Shown: positions 20,917 through 33,900, counted from the first letter of the stretch. The stretch: DNA of 64,000 bases from Dromiciops gliroides (GCF_019393635.1 NC_057864.1:494565216-494629215); one strand, 5' to 3'. Program-made: numbers and translations. The notes: a model not told the origin generated them from the sequence alone.

Positions 20917-23900
20917 TGATGTGAACCCTCGCCCAGGTTTGCCAAGGCCAGGGTGGAGCCACAAGCACAGACTTTGGAGAAAAGCATGGTGGGATGTGGG
21001 CACCTGGGCAGAGGTATTGGGCCGGCCTCGGCACCAGAGGGAGGCGCACTTGTTTGAGGCCCATTCTCCTTTTCCCCACTTTGGGTTGGAATCTCCCACA
21101 GGTCACCCCTGGGTGTCTACTAGTCAGCCTGAGGCTCTTGGTTCAAGGGGCTCCTTGTGTAAGAAGGGAGAGAACAGAGCCAAGGTGAAACTTTCATGTG
21201 GGGACCAGGTGACCCCCAAATCCCTCATTCTTTTGAGTCCCTCCTGCACCACAAATCATGTTCTGTCTTTCTAAGCACCTCAGCACATCTTGGACACTCT
21301 GATCCTTGCCAAACAGGCACACTTACGGCCCTGGGTCAGGAAACTGGAAGGCTGCCCTGTTTTCCCTCTGTCTCGCCTGTTGGGAGCCGGGCGGGTTAGG
21401 GAATGAATGACTGGGAAGCTGCATGTTGTGGACACATGTGAGGCCAGGCAGGAACTCTTGGGCTTGCATTGAGCTGCAGATTCCCCTTGACTTCCCCTGA
21501 CCTGACAGCCCCAAACCTACTGTCTGTGGCCACCTGCAGTTGGCTGCGTAGCGTGGTGTGGCATGGCGTGCTATAGCTTGGGACCTTCTTTTTTCCTATT
21601 TCATGCTGTGATGTAGACTTCTAAACTGCAGTTTTCATTCACATTCACCTTGCTATAGCTCTGTATTTACTCCTGGGGAGCCCTGTGGCTGCCCGTGGGC
21701 GTTAAAGCTCTCACTGAAGACTGAGCTGCTTTTTCAGGTGTGGGTCACTGAGTGTCCCTGAGATGGGGGCTTCGGGATGAGGGAGCCAGTGGGCAGCTAG
21801 AAGTGACCCCTCTGAGGCTCCATCCCGCCTCCAGCCTCCACGCAGTCTCCCGCTGGGCTGCTTCACTGGTCAGCCCCTGATACAGGTGGATTGTCAGCTG
21901 CCCCCTCGAAAGCTAGGTGGCCAACGATGTTCCTGGTCCCTGCCGTCCCCTGGCATGGCGAGGGCTGCTTGGCCCTGGAGCTCATAGGGTTATATGTCTA
22001 GAGCTGGAACTTCTCGACGATAGCCCATGTTCTTGTTTCAGATTCAGGGTCTCCTTTTATTATCTGTATTTTAGAACCTGCTGATTCTTGACTCTCTCTG
22101 ATTTTTGCTCCTCCTGGAGCTAGTATGATGCCCTAGCTGGGGCACTTCTCCCTGGCAGGGGACTCAGGCTGCTCCTTCTGAGCTCCCAGAAAGCCTCGTG
22201 CCCCCATGGGTGGCCCTGCTTCCTGTCCTCTCGCACTGCTGCCTGGTGCTAGGGGAGGGGGTGGGCCTGTGGGCATTGGCACCAAGAGGCAGTGCTGCTC
22301 TTGCCGAGCAGGCAGGCGCAGGCTAATTGTCTAGGCTCCGCCTCCTGCAGTTGGCACAGCGAGCTCTTCAGCCCCTCCCTGCAGGCTCTCAAGGCTCTCT
22401 TCCCTAGAGCTCCCGCTCCTGCTCCTGCCAGGTGGGAGCACGTGGGGCTGCTGCTGCCCCAGGTGTGGGTCTCCTGCCCCTCTTCGCTTTGGCTCCCAGC
22501 AGTCACTGGGGGGTTGTCTTCCAGCAAGGACGACGTTCTCAGCTGGGCTGGGTGTTTTTCTGTCTCCAAGCAAAGCTTTCCCCTGCCACAGCTTGGCAGG
22601 GCAGGGGAAGGGCTTGGCCCAGAATGGTTCTGGTCTTGGGGGGTTCGTGGCTGAGACTTCTTGCACTGAGGCAGTCTTAGCAAAAGCCGTCCACTGTCCT
22701 GGTCTGAGGCCTCCGCGGCTTCCAGGGTTCTTTGAGAGCCAGAAGGGGATTTAGAGGCCCACAGAGGGTCCCACAGAGCACGGTTTGAATCCAGATGCTC
22801 TGATTCCAAACGAAGTGTTCTTTCTCAAGCTGCTCCCGCAGCCGCAGGAGGGCCCAATGTCTGCACCCTTGGGAGAGGTTCATGGACAAGCACCATATCA
22901 CCCACTTTGTCTCTGCTCAGTAACCCCACCCCCCCCCAGATATGGGAACCTGATGGAAAAGAGGGTGCATGGAGCCAAGTCCTTTCCAGTTTGAAAAAGG
23001 ATTCTCCGTCTAGCTGGGAACCAGCCCTTCCCCTCAGCGCAGCTGCCGAGAAATTCCCTGCCTCATGGTTGTCCTGGCCTCCCTGAAGCTGACTGGAATA
23101 GTGACTTTGGTCTCCTCTAGGGCTGTGAGACCTTGGGCAAGTCCTTAGCTTCCAGTTGGTCCAAGTGGCTGCTACAGAGAAGGTGCTGACTGACCCCTGG
23201 GCACAGGGTCAGTTCTTCCCTTCCCCAGTCTCCATAGAGCAGCAATGTGGCAAGATCTCGCTGTCTAAAAAGAGCCCAAACCTGGGAAAGACCCCATGTC
23301 TGCAAAGGCTGAGAAAAGCTGAGCAGCTATGGAATCCCTAGGTGGGTCTAAGGTCACCCATGGGCAGAGAGAGCAGCCCCCCCATCTGCCGGTTTAGTGG
23401 GTTGGAGGGAGATGGTAGATCTAATCAGATAAATGCAGATTCAGAAGATTCACAGCTTGTCAGGAGGGTGGGAAAAAAAAAAAACTTGCTTATTGGAATT
23501 CTTGGACAAAGTCTCCGGGGGAATGGATCCCTCTCTCTGAAAGTTGTGATTGCAGATTTTCATGAGATGCCTAGAGCAAAGACCTTCCCCCTTTAATCTG
23601 GTATTTCCCTTTTTATTTTGGCTACCCTGGGACTTGGGGGGTTTGGTTATACAGAATGTGTCTTTATAGGATGAAATCCATCTGTTTGGACTCCTTAGAT
23701 ATATTTGTTAGAGCTTGCTGACATTTCCCACATCTCCATGACTGCGATGTAGTAAATGTCCCATTAGCTTCTAGTTTGAGTGTTGCATTTTTACAACATT
23801 GAGATCATTGGATAGAATGTGAGCTTCTTGAGGCAGAAAATGGTCCTTTTGTTCTGGCTTCTGGAACAGGACCTGTAAGTGCTTTGGAACAGTTCGATGG

Positions 23901-24727
23901 ATTGGAGCGATTGATTTAGAATGTATTGGGGCAAAATAGGGTGGGGCAATCTCACAGCATTTTCCCCATACAGCTCCATGCCAATGTCCAATTTTTAAAA
24001 GGGGAATAATGAGCTACTTGATTTACACATTTTATGGATTTTCCAAACCCCAGCCTCCTTGACGGGTTGGGTTCTAGTATAAGCTTGTCTGAAGCACGTC
24101 CAGCCCATTCAGACTAGTCAGAGTGACTGGTGCCTACTGGCCGAGGGAAAGATTGGAAACCGGCTTGCAGACCTGCTCTGAATTGTTCATTGTTCGTCCA
24201 CGTTTGTTTTCCTTTTGTATAATTCTTAAAGGAATCCCCTGCTGTTTTCATGAATATTGCAATGTCTCCAAATTCATTTGCATAGCAGTTTTACCATTGT
24301 TACTACGCACACTGGACATTCCTCTGATTACCAATAGGTCTAGAGAGAAGTTAATGCCCAAGTATCTGATGTATTTTGAAGTAGTGTCAATTACTGCTGG
24401 GTTTTGTTAAGGGTGACATGGCCTGTTGGGTGTTTTCTTGGGTTCTGCTGTTTTACTGAAGTGATTATTTAACTAGTCTTTTGAGATTCTTGGTTGATTT
24501 ATTCTAAATAAAACGTTATTTAACACAATTAGTGTCTGCTTCTTTGAATTTTCTTATTGTTTTGACTTCGTCCTGTTAATCTGAATGTATGGATCACCTG
24601 GATTTGATGGAGGTGCCTTATTATCCCAAAGTATTTTTTATGAAGCCCTGAGTTAATAGGAGCAAAAATGTCCTTCAAATGAATTCCAAACTAAACCCAG
24701 GTAGGAGCAGATAAAAAGTAACTACCT
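20917..24727 (+). other. LSS 3' UTR and intergenic DNA
   Basis: No conserved coding sequence. MIR3/THER1-like start at 21,962-22,010. GC-rich to about 22,900, then AT-rich from about 23,590. AATAAA at about 24,507. Open frames on the minus strand at 22.2-22.8 kb match no family I know. Confidence 0.5.
21701..21706 (+). promoter_or_regulatory. possible degenerate LSS polyadenylation signal
   Basis: gttaaa followed by gctctcactgaagact, about 790 bases after the LSS stop. It is the best AAUAAA-like hexamer close to the gene. No canonical AATAAA occurs until about 24,507. This is inference only. Confidence 0.2.
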
Positions 24728-24879
24728 GGGGCAGCTGGGTGGCACAGTGGATAGAGTACTGGCCCTGGAGTCGGGAGAACCCGAGTTCAAATACGGCCTC
24801 AGACACTTAATACTTAGTAGCTGTGTGACCCTGGGCAAGTCGCTTAACCCCAGTTGCCTCACCAAAAAAAAAAAAAAAA
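24728..24879 (+). repeat. marsupial CORE-SINE
   Basis: gggcagctgggtggcacag to a 17-base A-tail. Flanks share ctacctgg. Confidence 0.92.
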
Positions 24880-25206
24880 TTCCTACCTGGTGACTTCTTT
24901 CCTCAGCATATTAAGTCCCTGTCTTGTGGGGACATCTGGGCATCCTCATCCTTGCCAAACCCTTTTTTTTTTGGAATCCTCTAATCTTACCATGATGCTT
25001 CTGTATTTCCTCCATACTTGTTATAACTGAAATTGTTAAACAGCTTTTGCTTCTGGGTAATATTTGTATTGTACTATTGAAACTGATAACATTCTAACCA
25101 GTGGACAAAAAATACTTATATACCCTCAGAAAGGGGGGGTCTCCAGCATGATCATGTTATATTTCTTCTTGGGACAAAATAAATTGGTATTATGTTTTTT
25201 TCTCTC

Positions 25207-25330
25207 TGTTTCTGATCTGGTTTAGCCTGTAGGAAACATGTTCTCTGATCTGGTTTTGTTCTGTGGGAGACATGTCTCTGTTATTATTTTTTGTTGGAGA
25301 TATAAAATTAATTTCTCTGATCTGGTTTTT
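25207..25330 (+). repeat. short degenerate tandem repeat
   Basis: Three imperfect units starting tctgatctggttt, each followed by a tgtRggaRacatgt-type segment. The third unit is cut by the SINE at 25,326. Confidence 0.6.
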
Positions 25331-25488
25331 TTTTGTTTTTTGTTTTTTTATTTTTTAGGCAATTGGGGTTAAGTGACTTTCCCAGGGTCACACAGCTAGT
25401 AAGTATTAAGTGTCTGAGGCTAGATTTGAACTCAGGTCCTCCTGAATCCAGGGCTGGTGCTCTATCCACTGCACCACCTAGCTGCCCC
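25326..25488 (-). repeat. marsupial CORE-SINE, antisense
   Basis: T-rich head through cacagctagtaagtattaag to cacctagctgcccc. Confidence 0.92.
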
Positions 25489-26160
25489 CTGACCAAGTAG
25501 AAATTAATGACTCCTTGAGACAAAAATGTTTTTTAAAAAATCAAAAGTCTGATAAAAGAGTGGAAAATATCTCCTTAGAACCTGGCCCAGGGAGGGGAGG
25601 GGCCACTGGGCTTATCTCCCTCCCATCAAGCTATGGATGGTGCTGGGATCCCACCCCTTACCCCCCTCCCCCAGGAAATTGAATGAATGGTTGTGTCCTC
25701 GATGCTCTGCTGGCAGACTTGATCAGGCTGGCTTTTTCTAGTCAACACAGGGCGAGAGTTGGGCATGACACGCATGCCTTCTGCTCTCGAGTCTGGGAAG
25801 CCTGGATTCTGGCACGCTGGTTCAGGACCTAGTTGTCCTGCCAGAGACCCCACCCCTGTCATTCCCTAGTCCTTTGTGTCCCATGCTGGCCTTTTGTTTG
25901 AGGCTGATATCCAGGAGTTGGGCATTTCTGTCAACCTGTCCTGATGGTTGGGGCAAAGTGTCCTGCCTCCTTCCTTAGCACCTCCCCACTGAATGAAGTC
26001 AAGGTTGGCTTGAATGAGTGGCATTCAACCTGGAGCCCCCTATTGATGCTGCAGTGTGGAATGTCCTGTGAGGGTCCCTCAGCCCCTGCCTCATCCAATG
26101 GTGCCTCCCACTCCCAGCTCCTTATTTTCCAGGGCTATCCAGACTTGTTCTTTGGAAAAA
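25489..26160 (+). other. intergenic DNA
   Basis: Nothing recognised. Confidence 0.5.
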
Positions 26161-27600
26161 CGTGACTCCCTTGTTAGAAACAGATAAACTGGAGGCACAA
26201 CTCCTGGTTTCTGGTGCAAAGAAGGAAGGCCATTTTATTAGAGATCTGCAAGACAGGGCACGCACTCTAGAAGAGTGGCGTGCTTTGGCCATAGCAAACT
26301 TCCCTTTTAATCCTAGGTCTAAGGCAAAGTCCCTCCCCTGTTCACCTATCAGGTTATTCCAGATTCACATTCTTCGAGACACTTCCCAACATATAGACCC
26401 CCTCCCCACCCCCACCCCCCCCATGTGGTGCCACTGCTGCCTCCACTTGGTGGGACAACCAGACCCTGCGATTCTTTGTTATCTAATTTTAGAAAACCTC
26501 TGCTAACTCAGCAGGAAAAGGAAGGCAATGGTGGGGGAAGGAGGAAGAAGCCCCTTGGAACTATGCGGAGAACACATCAGATTCTCTCAGCCCTCTTCCC
26601 ACATCTGAAAAACAGGGAGGGAAGGAACCCCGTCTCCTGGGAAGCAGCCAGGCCTGCTACCCATCATAAGCTTCCCAGCCGCTGCTGCGCCTCTCACTGT
26701 AAACCCCTCCCAGAGCCTGTCCGAGCCCCTCTGCACCCTCCCAGCCAAGGGCAGGTCCGCTGGCTGCGCTTGGGAGGCCTCTCATTGTTAGACTAGTCTC
26801 CATCTTCGACCTCCTACAAGGCTCGGCCTGGTTCTGCCCCTGGACACCATGAAGAACATGGATGATTTCCAGTGCTTCCCCTGGCTCACTGTCCAGAGAA
26901 AGGGCTTTCCTCTGGATTGTAGGGGCCAAATTTAATGTGGGGTGGCTCGCCATAATATTGGGGTTCAGAAAATAATGAGCGACCTCTAGGTCTAAAGTTC
27001 CTTCCCTTCCAAACTACCTTTTTTAGTTATTTCTCCCAGGCCAATAAGGAGATTAACAGCCTCTTTTCCCACAAACAAATCAGGTTTTATTAATGGGAAT
27101 AAAATATATAACAAAGGTGAAAAATAAAGCCAAGGACAAGGGAATAGGGGAAGAGAAAAATGGATAAGCTCCTTGGCTCTAGCAAAGGCTGACACAATCC
27201 CCTAAACCTGCTTCCAGCTCAGCTAATTCGAAGAGCTGGCCTCATTTCCATAACTCACCACCTGGGGTCCGTAGTTTCATAGGAGTCAGCAGTGCAGCCC
27301 CTCGCCAGTCAGCTATCGGGAAGCTCACCAGGAAAGAGGAGCTCCCAGCCTCAGCATTCTCCTTTTCTACCTTTTCTCTCCCTCCCCCAAAAGGGGGGGT
27401 CCTTCAAGCTGGATGGCCGAGAGTGGTCCCTCTGGTGACATCAGCAGTATGCGGCACTCAGGGCAGGCCAGGTGTGGCCTATATCTAATCATCCCAGGTA
27501 GGTACTTAGTTGGTTTCTCAAACAATACTAGATCAATCAGGTGGGACCCCTGGGTGTCTGCCAAATTCCATTATTTTATCACAGGATTCTCTCATTTTAA
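26160..27600 (-). mobile_element. possible LTR-retroelement remnant, antisense
   Basis: On the minus strand there is an AATAAA-type signal (about 27,085) with a second one near 26,235. Downstream of the first, a tggcgagccacccc stretch (26,942-26,955) could be a primer-binding site after a cccca end. Near 27,560-27,580 a tgtgataaaataatgg stretch could be the LTR start. No gag, pol or env frame is recognisable. The family is unknown and the call tentative. Confidence 0.3.
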
Positions 27601-28425
27601 CAACCTCTCCTCATTTAAGGTCTCCAGATCTGAACCCAGGACTCTGACCCAAGCAGAGGGCAGCAGAATGGGTGCCTCATTACTCTGGGATGCCATGCAG
27701 TCCCCACAGCTTTCCAGCCCCCCATGTCTGGTAGCACTTATGGAGTTTGCTGGCTACCAGGACCTCTGGGTTTTCTTTAGCTTACTGTGACTGTGTCACA
27801 GCCACCTGATACCTGTGAGGTGGAATCCGATTCAAGTGTTTATCCCTTCTAAATTTCATCTTCCCCACTTGGTCCAGTGTTCTCTCTCCTGTCAAGATCA
27901 GAGTCCACTGCTTCACTGCAGACCAATGCAGAAAAAAAACCTGGTGTTCATTCTGTCACCAGGGATTTCTCCTCCTGGACTCAGCCTCAGCTTGTCACAC
28001 CAAGCAGGGGCCACAGAGAAGCCACCTGGGTTCTACTTCTTGGGAAAAGAGTCTTTTCCCCCTCAGGCATGAGGTCTTCAAGGCTCTGACAGCCAAGTTT
28101 TGTGTGTTAATATTTGGGAATCCCGTGAATGAGGAAGATACTCAGGCAACAGTGTAGAAGAAGTATTAGGGAGAATATGGGCAGAAGGCAGGAAGAGCAA
28201 GAAGCAGCTTTAAATGGAATGAGCTGACAGAGATGGAGGGCTAAGGGGTGGAGAATGTGGTTTCACATTTGTCAGATGCAGTCTGGGAGTCACTTGGTTT
28301 TGCTAATTTATTTTTTTGGTTATAAGGGAAAGCTCAGTGGGTTGGGGGACAATTATGTTCAGAAAAGACTAATGTAAACGAAAGGTAGCAATGAGATTTA
28401 AAAAAAAAAAAGAAAGGTGAAAAGA
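27600..28425 (+). other. intergenic DNA
   Basis: Nothing recognised. Confidence 0.45.
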
Positions 28426-28594
28426 CGGACAGCTAGGTGGTGCAGTGGATAAAGCACCGGCCCTGGATACAGGAGGACCTGAGTTCAAATCCTACCTCAA
28501 ACACTTGATACTTACTAGCTGTGTGACCCTGAGCAAGTCACTTAACCCTCATTGCCCCACAAAATAACCCTCCAAAACAAACAAAAACCCCCAA
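28426..28594 (+). repeat. marsupial CORE-SINE
   Basis: Head acagctaggtggtgcag. Flanking duplication aaaggtgaaaaga on both sides. Confidence 0.92.
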
Positions 28595-28639
28595 AAGGTG
28601 AAAAGATCTAAGGGCCTGGTCTGGGGAGAACGCTGGGGG

Positions 28640-29140
28640 AGGAGGAAGCAAGGGACAGAGATTCAAAAGAGATGGAGGCAGAATTGATGGGGCTTAGCAA
28701 TGGAGTGGACACACGGAGCTAAGGGAGAAACCAACGGTGACTCCCTGGGAGGGGAAGATGGGGTGCCATTGACCGAGACAGAAAAATGAGAAGGGACAGG
28801 CTCTACTTGGAGCCTGTTTACTTTGGGGTTCCTGCAGGCTGTCCCAGGAGAGCCCCCTCCCTGGCATTCAACCCCAGGTAGATGTGGTGGATTTGGGGGT
28901 CCTCTGCATTGAGGTAATAATTGAAGCCATAGAAACGTATGAGATCATCGGAGTGGAGGAGGATGGAGAGAGAAGAAGGGCAAGGGAGGAGGACGGCTTA
29001 GCAGCCGGAGGAAGGCCATGAGGGTACAGTGTCCCCGCAGCCAAGTGAGGAGCAGGTACTAGGACAGCAGGGCAGGCCGCGGAGGGCACTAGGACGGCAG
29101 GGTGGGCTGCAGCACGGCCCCCTGGGGACAGCCCATCACC
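28640..29140 (-). repeat. L2 LINE ORF fragment, antisense
   Basis: Reverse complement of L2 ORF text: ttgaggtaataattgaagcc, cgtatgagatcatcggagtg and ggatggagagagaagaaggg. It explains part of a 193-codon minus-strand open frame. Confidence 0.65.
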
Positions 29141-29259
29141 TTCAACTGGTCTGCAATTCTGGTTTCCGCCAGATTGTGCTCTTCTATAATTCATAGGGAT
29201 GCTACGACGCTGGGAACACGGTGGCTGCAAAGGATTGGCCTTTGGAAGCATCTCTTCTG

Positions 29260-29345
29260 GCAGCTCACTTCTAGGCTCAGCTATAGGATCATAGCTAGAA
29301 GGGTCTCCAGCGCTGCCTGGTCCACCCTCTAATTTGTCGTCCACT
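29260..29345 (+). repeat. MIR3/THER1-like remnant
   Basis: aggatcatagctagaagggt followed by cctggtccaccctctaattt, the start of a MIR3/THER1 element. Confidence 0.5.
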
Positions 29346-30688
29346 TTGCTCTCTCTGTGTGGATGGTTAGAGCAGGCTCCTTCCCATTGCTGAGGACTTC
29401 TCTGAGGAGGCTTTGCAGGCTTCCAGGTCTGGAAAGCTACCTTGTCCATTGTCCTCCATGAAGCAGAGCATTGGGCAGTCGCAGCATTGATTTGCTCTTT
29501 ATGAAAACCGGTGCACCCACATGTTGGAAGAGCCCCCGTTTTCCATTATACGCCTCACCTGATAGCCATCCCCAGAGATTGTTGAACAAGGCTGTCCTGA
29601 TTTTGGTTCAGAAAATGTTTGGGGTCTCGGAATGCCCCAATTCCTTTATAGTACAGCCAAGGCTAGCTTGGGAGATTTAGGTGAAATTTTAGGCTAGCAG
29701 AGGGGTAGGACTTTTTTCTTCTTTTGGCGGTTAAAAATTTTTTTTTCTAGCCCATTGGTGGTTTCTAGCCCATTGTCTCTCAGGAGCTATATATCCACTT
29801 GTCTTCTTATTGAAGGACTCGACGCACCATTTTCCTCATAAATCCTGATTATTGGTGCAGTTCTTATTTTGAGAGTGGAGTGTGATTCTGTGGTCCTTGA
29901 AAGCCAGAGGAACAGAAAACCTGGGCTATTAATTAAGATGTAATAATGTTGGAAACGTTTTAGGGGAGCCCTGGTTGGGGACAAGGTGTGGGGAACTCAG
30001 TGGCTTCTGAGGTTCCTTCCCACTTCGAAATTTGGCGACTCTTTTTGGATGTGCAGCCCAAGGGGAGAGTGAGGAAGCAGAGCAGGACAGGGCCTCGGGA
30101 AGGTTACCAGGGGCGGAGCATGCCCTGTCCAGCTCCTATTCAAGACCCATGTCCACACCACTTGAGGCAGCTTTCCCCCCCTGCTTCCTTGACAACCAAG
30201 GCATAGTCTGGGGTTGGGAGGTGGGTTCAAATCTTGTCTCTGGCGCTCACCAGCGTGTGACCTCAGACTTCACTTTTCGGAGGTTTCCTTTTCCCACCTT
30301 TAAAATGAAACGAGTTGATCTTTGATCCTTCCACCTGCGAGTTGAAGATTCTGTGGCTCCTGTGGCTTCTGTGGCGTTCTGTGGCTCGTCTTCTCCCTCT
30401 GTGCCCGTCTGTTTTGCATGGGTGGGATGGATGTGAGGGCTTCAAGCCCATGACTTCAGTGGGCTGGCTGCGCCCATGGGCCGCTGAAGGATGGGTCCCT
30501 TTGCCTCCAGCCTGCCCAGAGCCTGCCCACGCCTTTTCTTTAGGGTGAGTGACTCACAGGGCTTGTAGAAAGCCCCCCTGTCTTGTCACATGGAACATTC
30601 AAGTATTTTCCGCCTTCCTGAGTCATGACCTGAGAGCTGTCTTTCCACCTTACAAGTGGCTAAGAAGCCTTGTGTGACTCTCCTTTAG
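29346..30688 (+). other. intergenic DNA upstream of SPATC1L
   Basis: An MIR remnant at about 30,220-30,310 (gtgtgacctcagacttcac, cacctttaaaatg). The promoter or 5' UTR exon of SPATC1L should lie here but is not identified. Confidence 0.45.
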
Positions 30689-30705
30689 GGAAGAGCAGTG
30701 GGGAC

Positions 30706-30937
30706 ATGGCTGAGGGCAACGAACTCATGACAGGCCTGAGGAGCGAGAACGCCGACCTGAAGAAGCAGGTGCGGCATGATGACGGAGAACCAGCATGTTG
30801 GAAGCGACTGCTCAGTGAGGAGCTGCCCGGACAACAAGACGGCCGGACTCGCCGCGCAAAGACGAGCGCGACCTTTATCTCACCCCAACGGTCCCTGGTT
30901 AACTGATGCCTGCTCTCCACGGCCCCGGGGCTGGGAG
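30706..30937 (+). CDS. SPATC1L: SPATC1L exon 1 (start codon), disrupted
   Basis: The ATG at 30,706 begins [20 protein letters not shown]. An acceptor-like tcctttag at 30,681-30,688 implies a 5' UTR exon upstream. After V-R the expected M-x-E-N-Q-M-L-x-R-L-L-S needs three extra bases removed (near 30,775, 30,794 and 30,801). An in-frame TGA lies at 30,904-30,906, yet the entry frame resumes near the donor (A-P-G-L-G) and splices in phase to exon 2. Donor gtaagg. Confidence 0.8.
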
Positions 30938-33900
30938 GTAAGGGCAGGCCGAGGGGGGGGAGGAGGGGGGGGACACCATTGAGCCCAGACATATAGCAGA
31001 GCTCGGCGGCAGGTGCGTGGGGATACAGAGATAAAGGATGGCATGATCCCATTCTGCTAGTTCCCAATAAGACAAAACCTGGCCCTTTGGAGTGGGGTTC
31101 TACGGAGCCAGAGGTTTAAGGAGAAATGAAAGAAAAGGCAGCTTGCTCATGAATCTAGCTTGGGAAGGTTCTGCAGAAGGGCAGGGGACAGAGGTCAGGG
31201 GGCAGAGCCAGGCACTGCAGAGAGAAGGGGCCTCTGGAGGCAAGGGCCGAGTGGTTCCCTAATCAAATATTCACCTTGGCTCCAGGGAAAGCAGAATCCA
31301 GGACTGCTTGGGAAGCCCAGGGGCCCATGGGCCCATGGGTGCCCATGTATGCCCATGTGTTACCCCAGTCTGGTTAGGGGAGGACAGCTCCCATGTCCTC
31401 TGCTTGGCTCTGGCTCACCCTCCCAACCCCACTTCTGCCACACTGGATTCTTGTCATGCCTACATCTGACCTGCCCTTTCCCATATTGGTGTCCACCCAC
31501 AGGTCACAGAACTAATGGTGATGACCTCTCAGGGCTATGGAGAGGGTCCCATGAGAAACTTCGTGCAGGCCTTCAGATGGTGGGAATGGCAGCCACTGCC
31601 CACCCTTCCCTCGCCACCCCGAGTCCAGACCTTGTTTGTGCTGACTCTCCCTCTCCCTGTGGTTAGAGGATTTGTGCCCAGGCCTGATCTCACCCACTAG
31701 GCTGGGAGCTTCCTGAGGACAGGGGCCTTTCTGGTTCATCTTTGTTGCCCCTTTCAGCGCCCAGTCCAAGGTGGAGGCCCTGGGCCCTGGCTCTGGGCAG
31801 AAGGAGCTCTGGGCTGAATGCTGGGAGATGCGGGTGTGAGTGGTCACAGCTCTGCCCCCTGCTGGCCCAGGCCCTGCCGCCCTCACCGGGCTGTTGTGGG
31901 GCTGCAGTATGGCCACCAAAGGGGTCTGGCCACAAACTGTAAAGCCCTCTGCAAAAAGACGGGAGGACCCTGCCCCCCTGCTGAGCGGTGCAGCCTGCAA
32001 ATGGCAATTGAGAAACCTTTGTTTGCTTCTCCAGAAACATTCCATATGCGGGCATTCAGATTTTCTGGGCGGTAGACAGAGCCCTGGGTTTGCCCAGACT
32101 CAGCGTTGCGTCTGCTCTTGTGGGAACCTGTACGATAGGGCCATTTCTTGGGGCCTCCGTTTCTTCATCTGTAACATGATTGAGCACTTTTATTCTCTGT
32201 AGGTCACATCGCCCACCTTTCAGAGGGACCAGTGAATAAACCGGTTCTTAACGCAATGGGAAAGAAGGGTGCTTTTTGGCTTGCACTAATGTGGAATTGA
32301 ATTGAAGGGGATGGGTTTTCTCTTTTGCTGAGTTCGTGCCTATCCTCTCTTGGCTTTCTCTAAGCGAGCTGTAAGGCAGCAGGAGGGTGGGGTCTCATCC
32401 AAGCCTGATGTCTGAGGGACTGAGGAGTCATGGGCCTGTCCACACCCGACGCTCACATTGGCTTCTCAAACGCAGCCAAAGCATCCTAAGACCCTCATCT
32501 CTTATTCCCCAAAGCGACGTGCAGAAGCTAGCTGTACTCCTGGCTCTCGAGGTTCCTTTTTTTTCCTTTTTTTTTTTTTTTTTTTGGCGACCAATGAGGG
32601 TTAAGTGACTTGCCCAGGGTCACACAGCTAGTAAGTGTCATGTGTCCTCGAGGCTGGATTTGAACTCAGGTCCTCCTGACTCCAGGGCCGGTGCTTTATC
32701 CACTGCACCACCTAGCTGCCCCCTTTCTTTCCTTAATCTCAGTTGAGCACCAGCTCATTAATAGTATGGAAGTATAGAAGCTGATGTTGCCTTTTTCTAT
32801 CCTGAGTTGGATAGATAAGATGGAGCAAACAGGGATCTGGCGGTTGGAAAGAATGAGGTTTGTTAAAAATTTAGAGAGGGTCAATTTTTGTGGGTGTCCT
32901 GCTGGTCTGTGTGGATCTGCCAGGCCAAAATGCTGCACTGACACACTTTCAGATTTTAGCTACATGGAGCAACTGAGGCAGAGATATTTCATTTGAAGAG
33001 GGATCACGCGGGTCCTGCTCAGCCTCATTGGGGAGCAGACAGAATGGGGATCGATGGGTGGGCTCATCATGAATGGGCAGCCACAGATTTAGGCCAAAGT
33101 CAGGGAACTTCCAAATGATAAGAGCTGGCAGAGGAAGTGGGATGGGCCACTTTCTGAGGGCATGGTCCCCCATGGCTGGAGTTAGCAGGGCTTTAAGGCA
33201 GGATGAGCCCATTTCAGGGAGAAGGAAGAAGACTCTGGTTCAGGGGTGGCTCGTGCGATAGCCACGGAGGTCCCTCCCACTTCTTGTGGGTCAGTGACCT
33301 TCTGCACTTGAAGACAGGCTTTAGGGAGGAATTTGACACACAGGCAGGGATGGTGGATGTGAATGAAGACGGGAAGGGAAGGGGCTGGACACTGCAAGGA
33401 GGGAAGGGATGTAGGCAGCAGCAGAGTCCTACAACATCTAGGAATATTTTCGCAGGGAAGCGTGGCTGGCTTTGGGTGCGCCCCGGAATGGGCTTCTTTG
33501 GGTGCGCCCCGGAATGGTTTCCTGCCTGAGCTCTCCAAACATTCTGTTTCCATGGCTGTCAAAAAGAGCTCTTCTCAAGATCCTGACCAGGCTTGGGCAT
33601 CCTGGGCGGCGGGGGTGGGGCGTGTGGTGGCAGGGGCGGGGCTGGAATGAAATGGGCGTTGTGAGAAACAGGTTACTCTTGTATCTCACAGCGTTGAGGT
33701 CGAACACAATGATGCCTAGAGCACAGATGTTCATGTCTTTTTGGAAAACGACAAACCGCTATGTGAGCCTGGGAAAACAGGCTCTCTTAGCAGGCTCTTA
33801 GGACTTCCTGCTGTCTTTACGAGGCCAAAAGGCCCAGCGGGCAGCTGGTGACCTCGTGAGACTTGAGGGACAGTTGGCAGACTCGACTGCCCCAAATGCT

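Noticed and set aside
22249..22809. 186-codon minus-strand open frame in the LSS-SPATC1L spacer
   Set aside because: No family recognised, GC-rich DNA, no splice or start support.
28868..29449. 193-codon minus-strand open frame
   Set aside because: Its C-terminal part is L2 ORF text and its middle is a MIR3/THER1 remnant.
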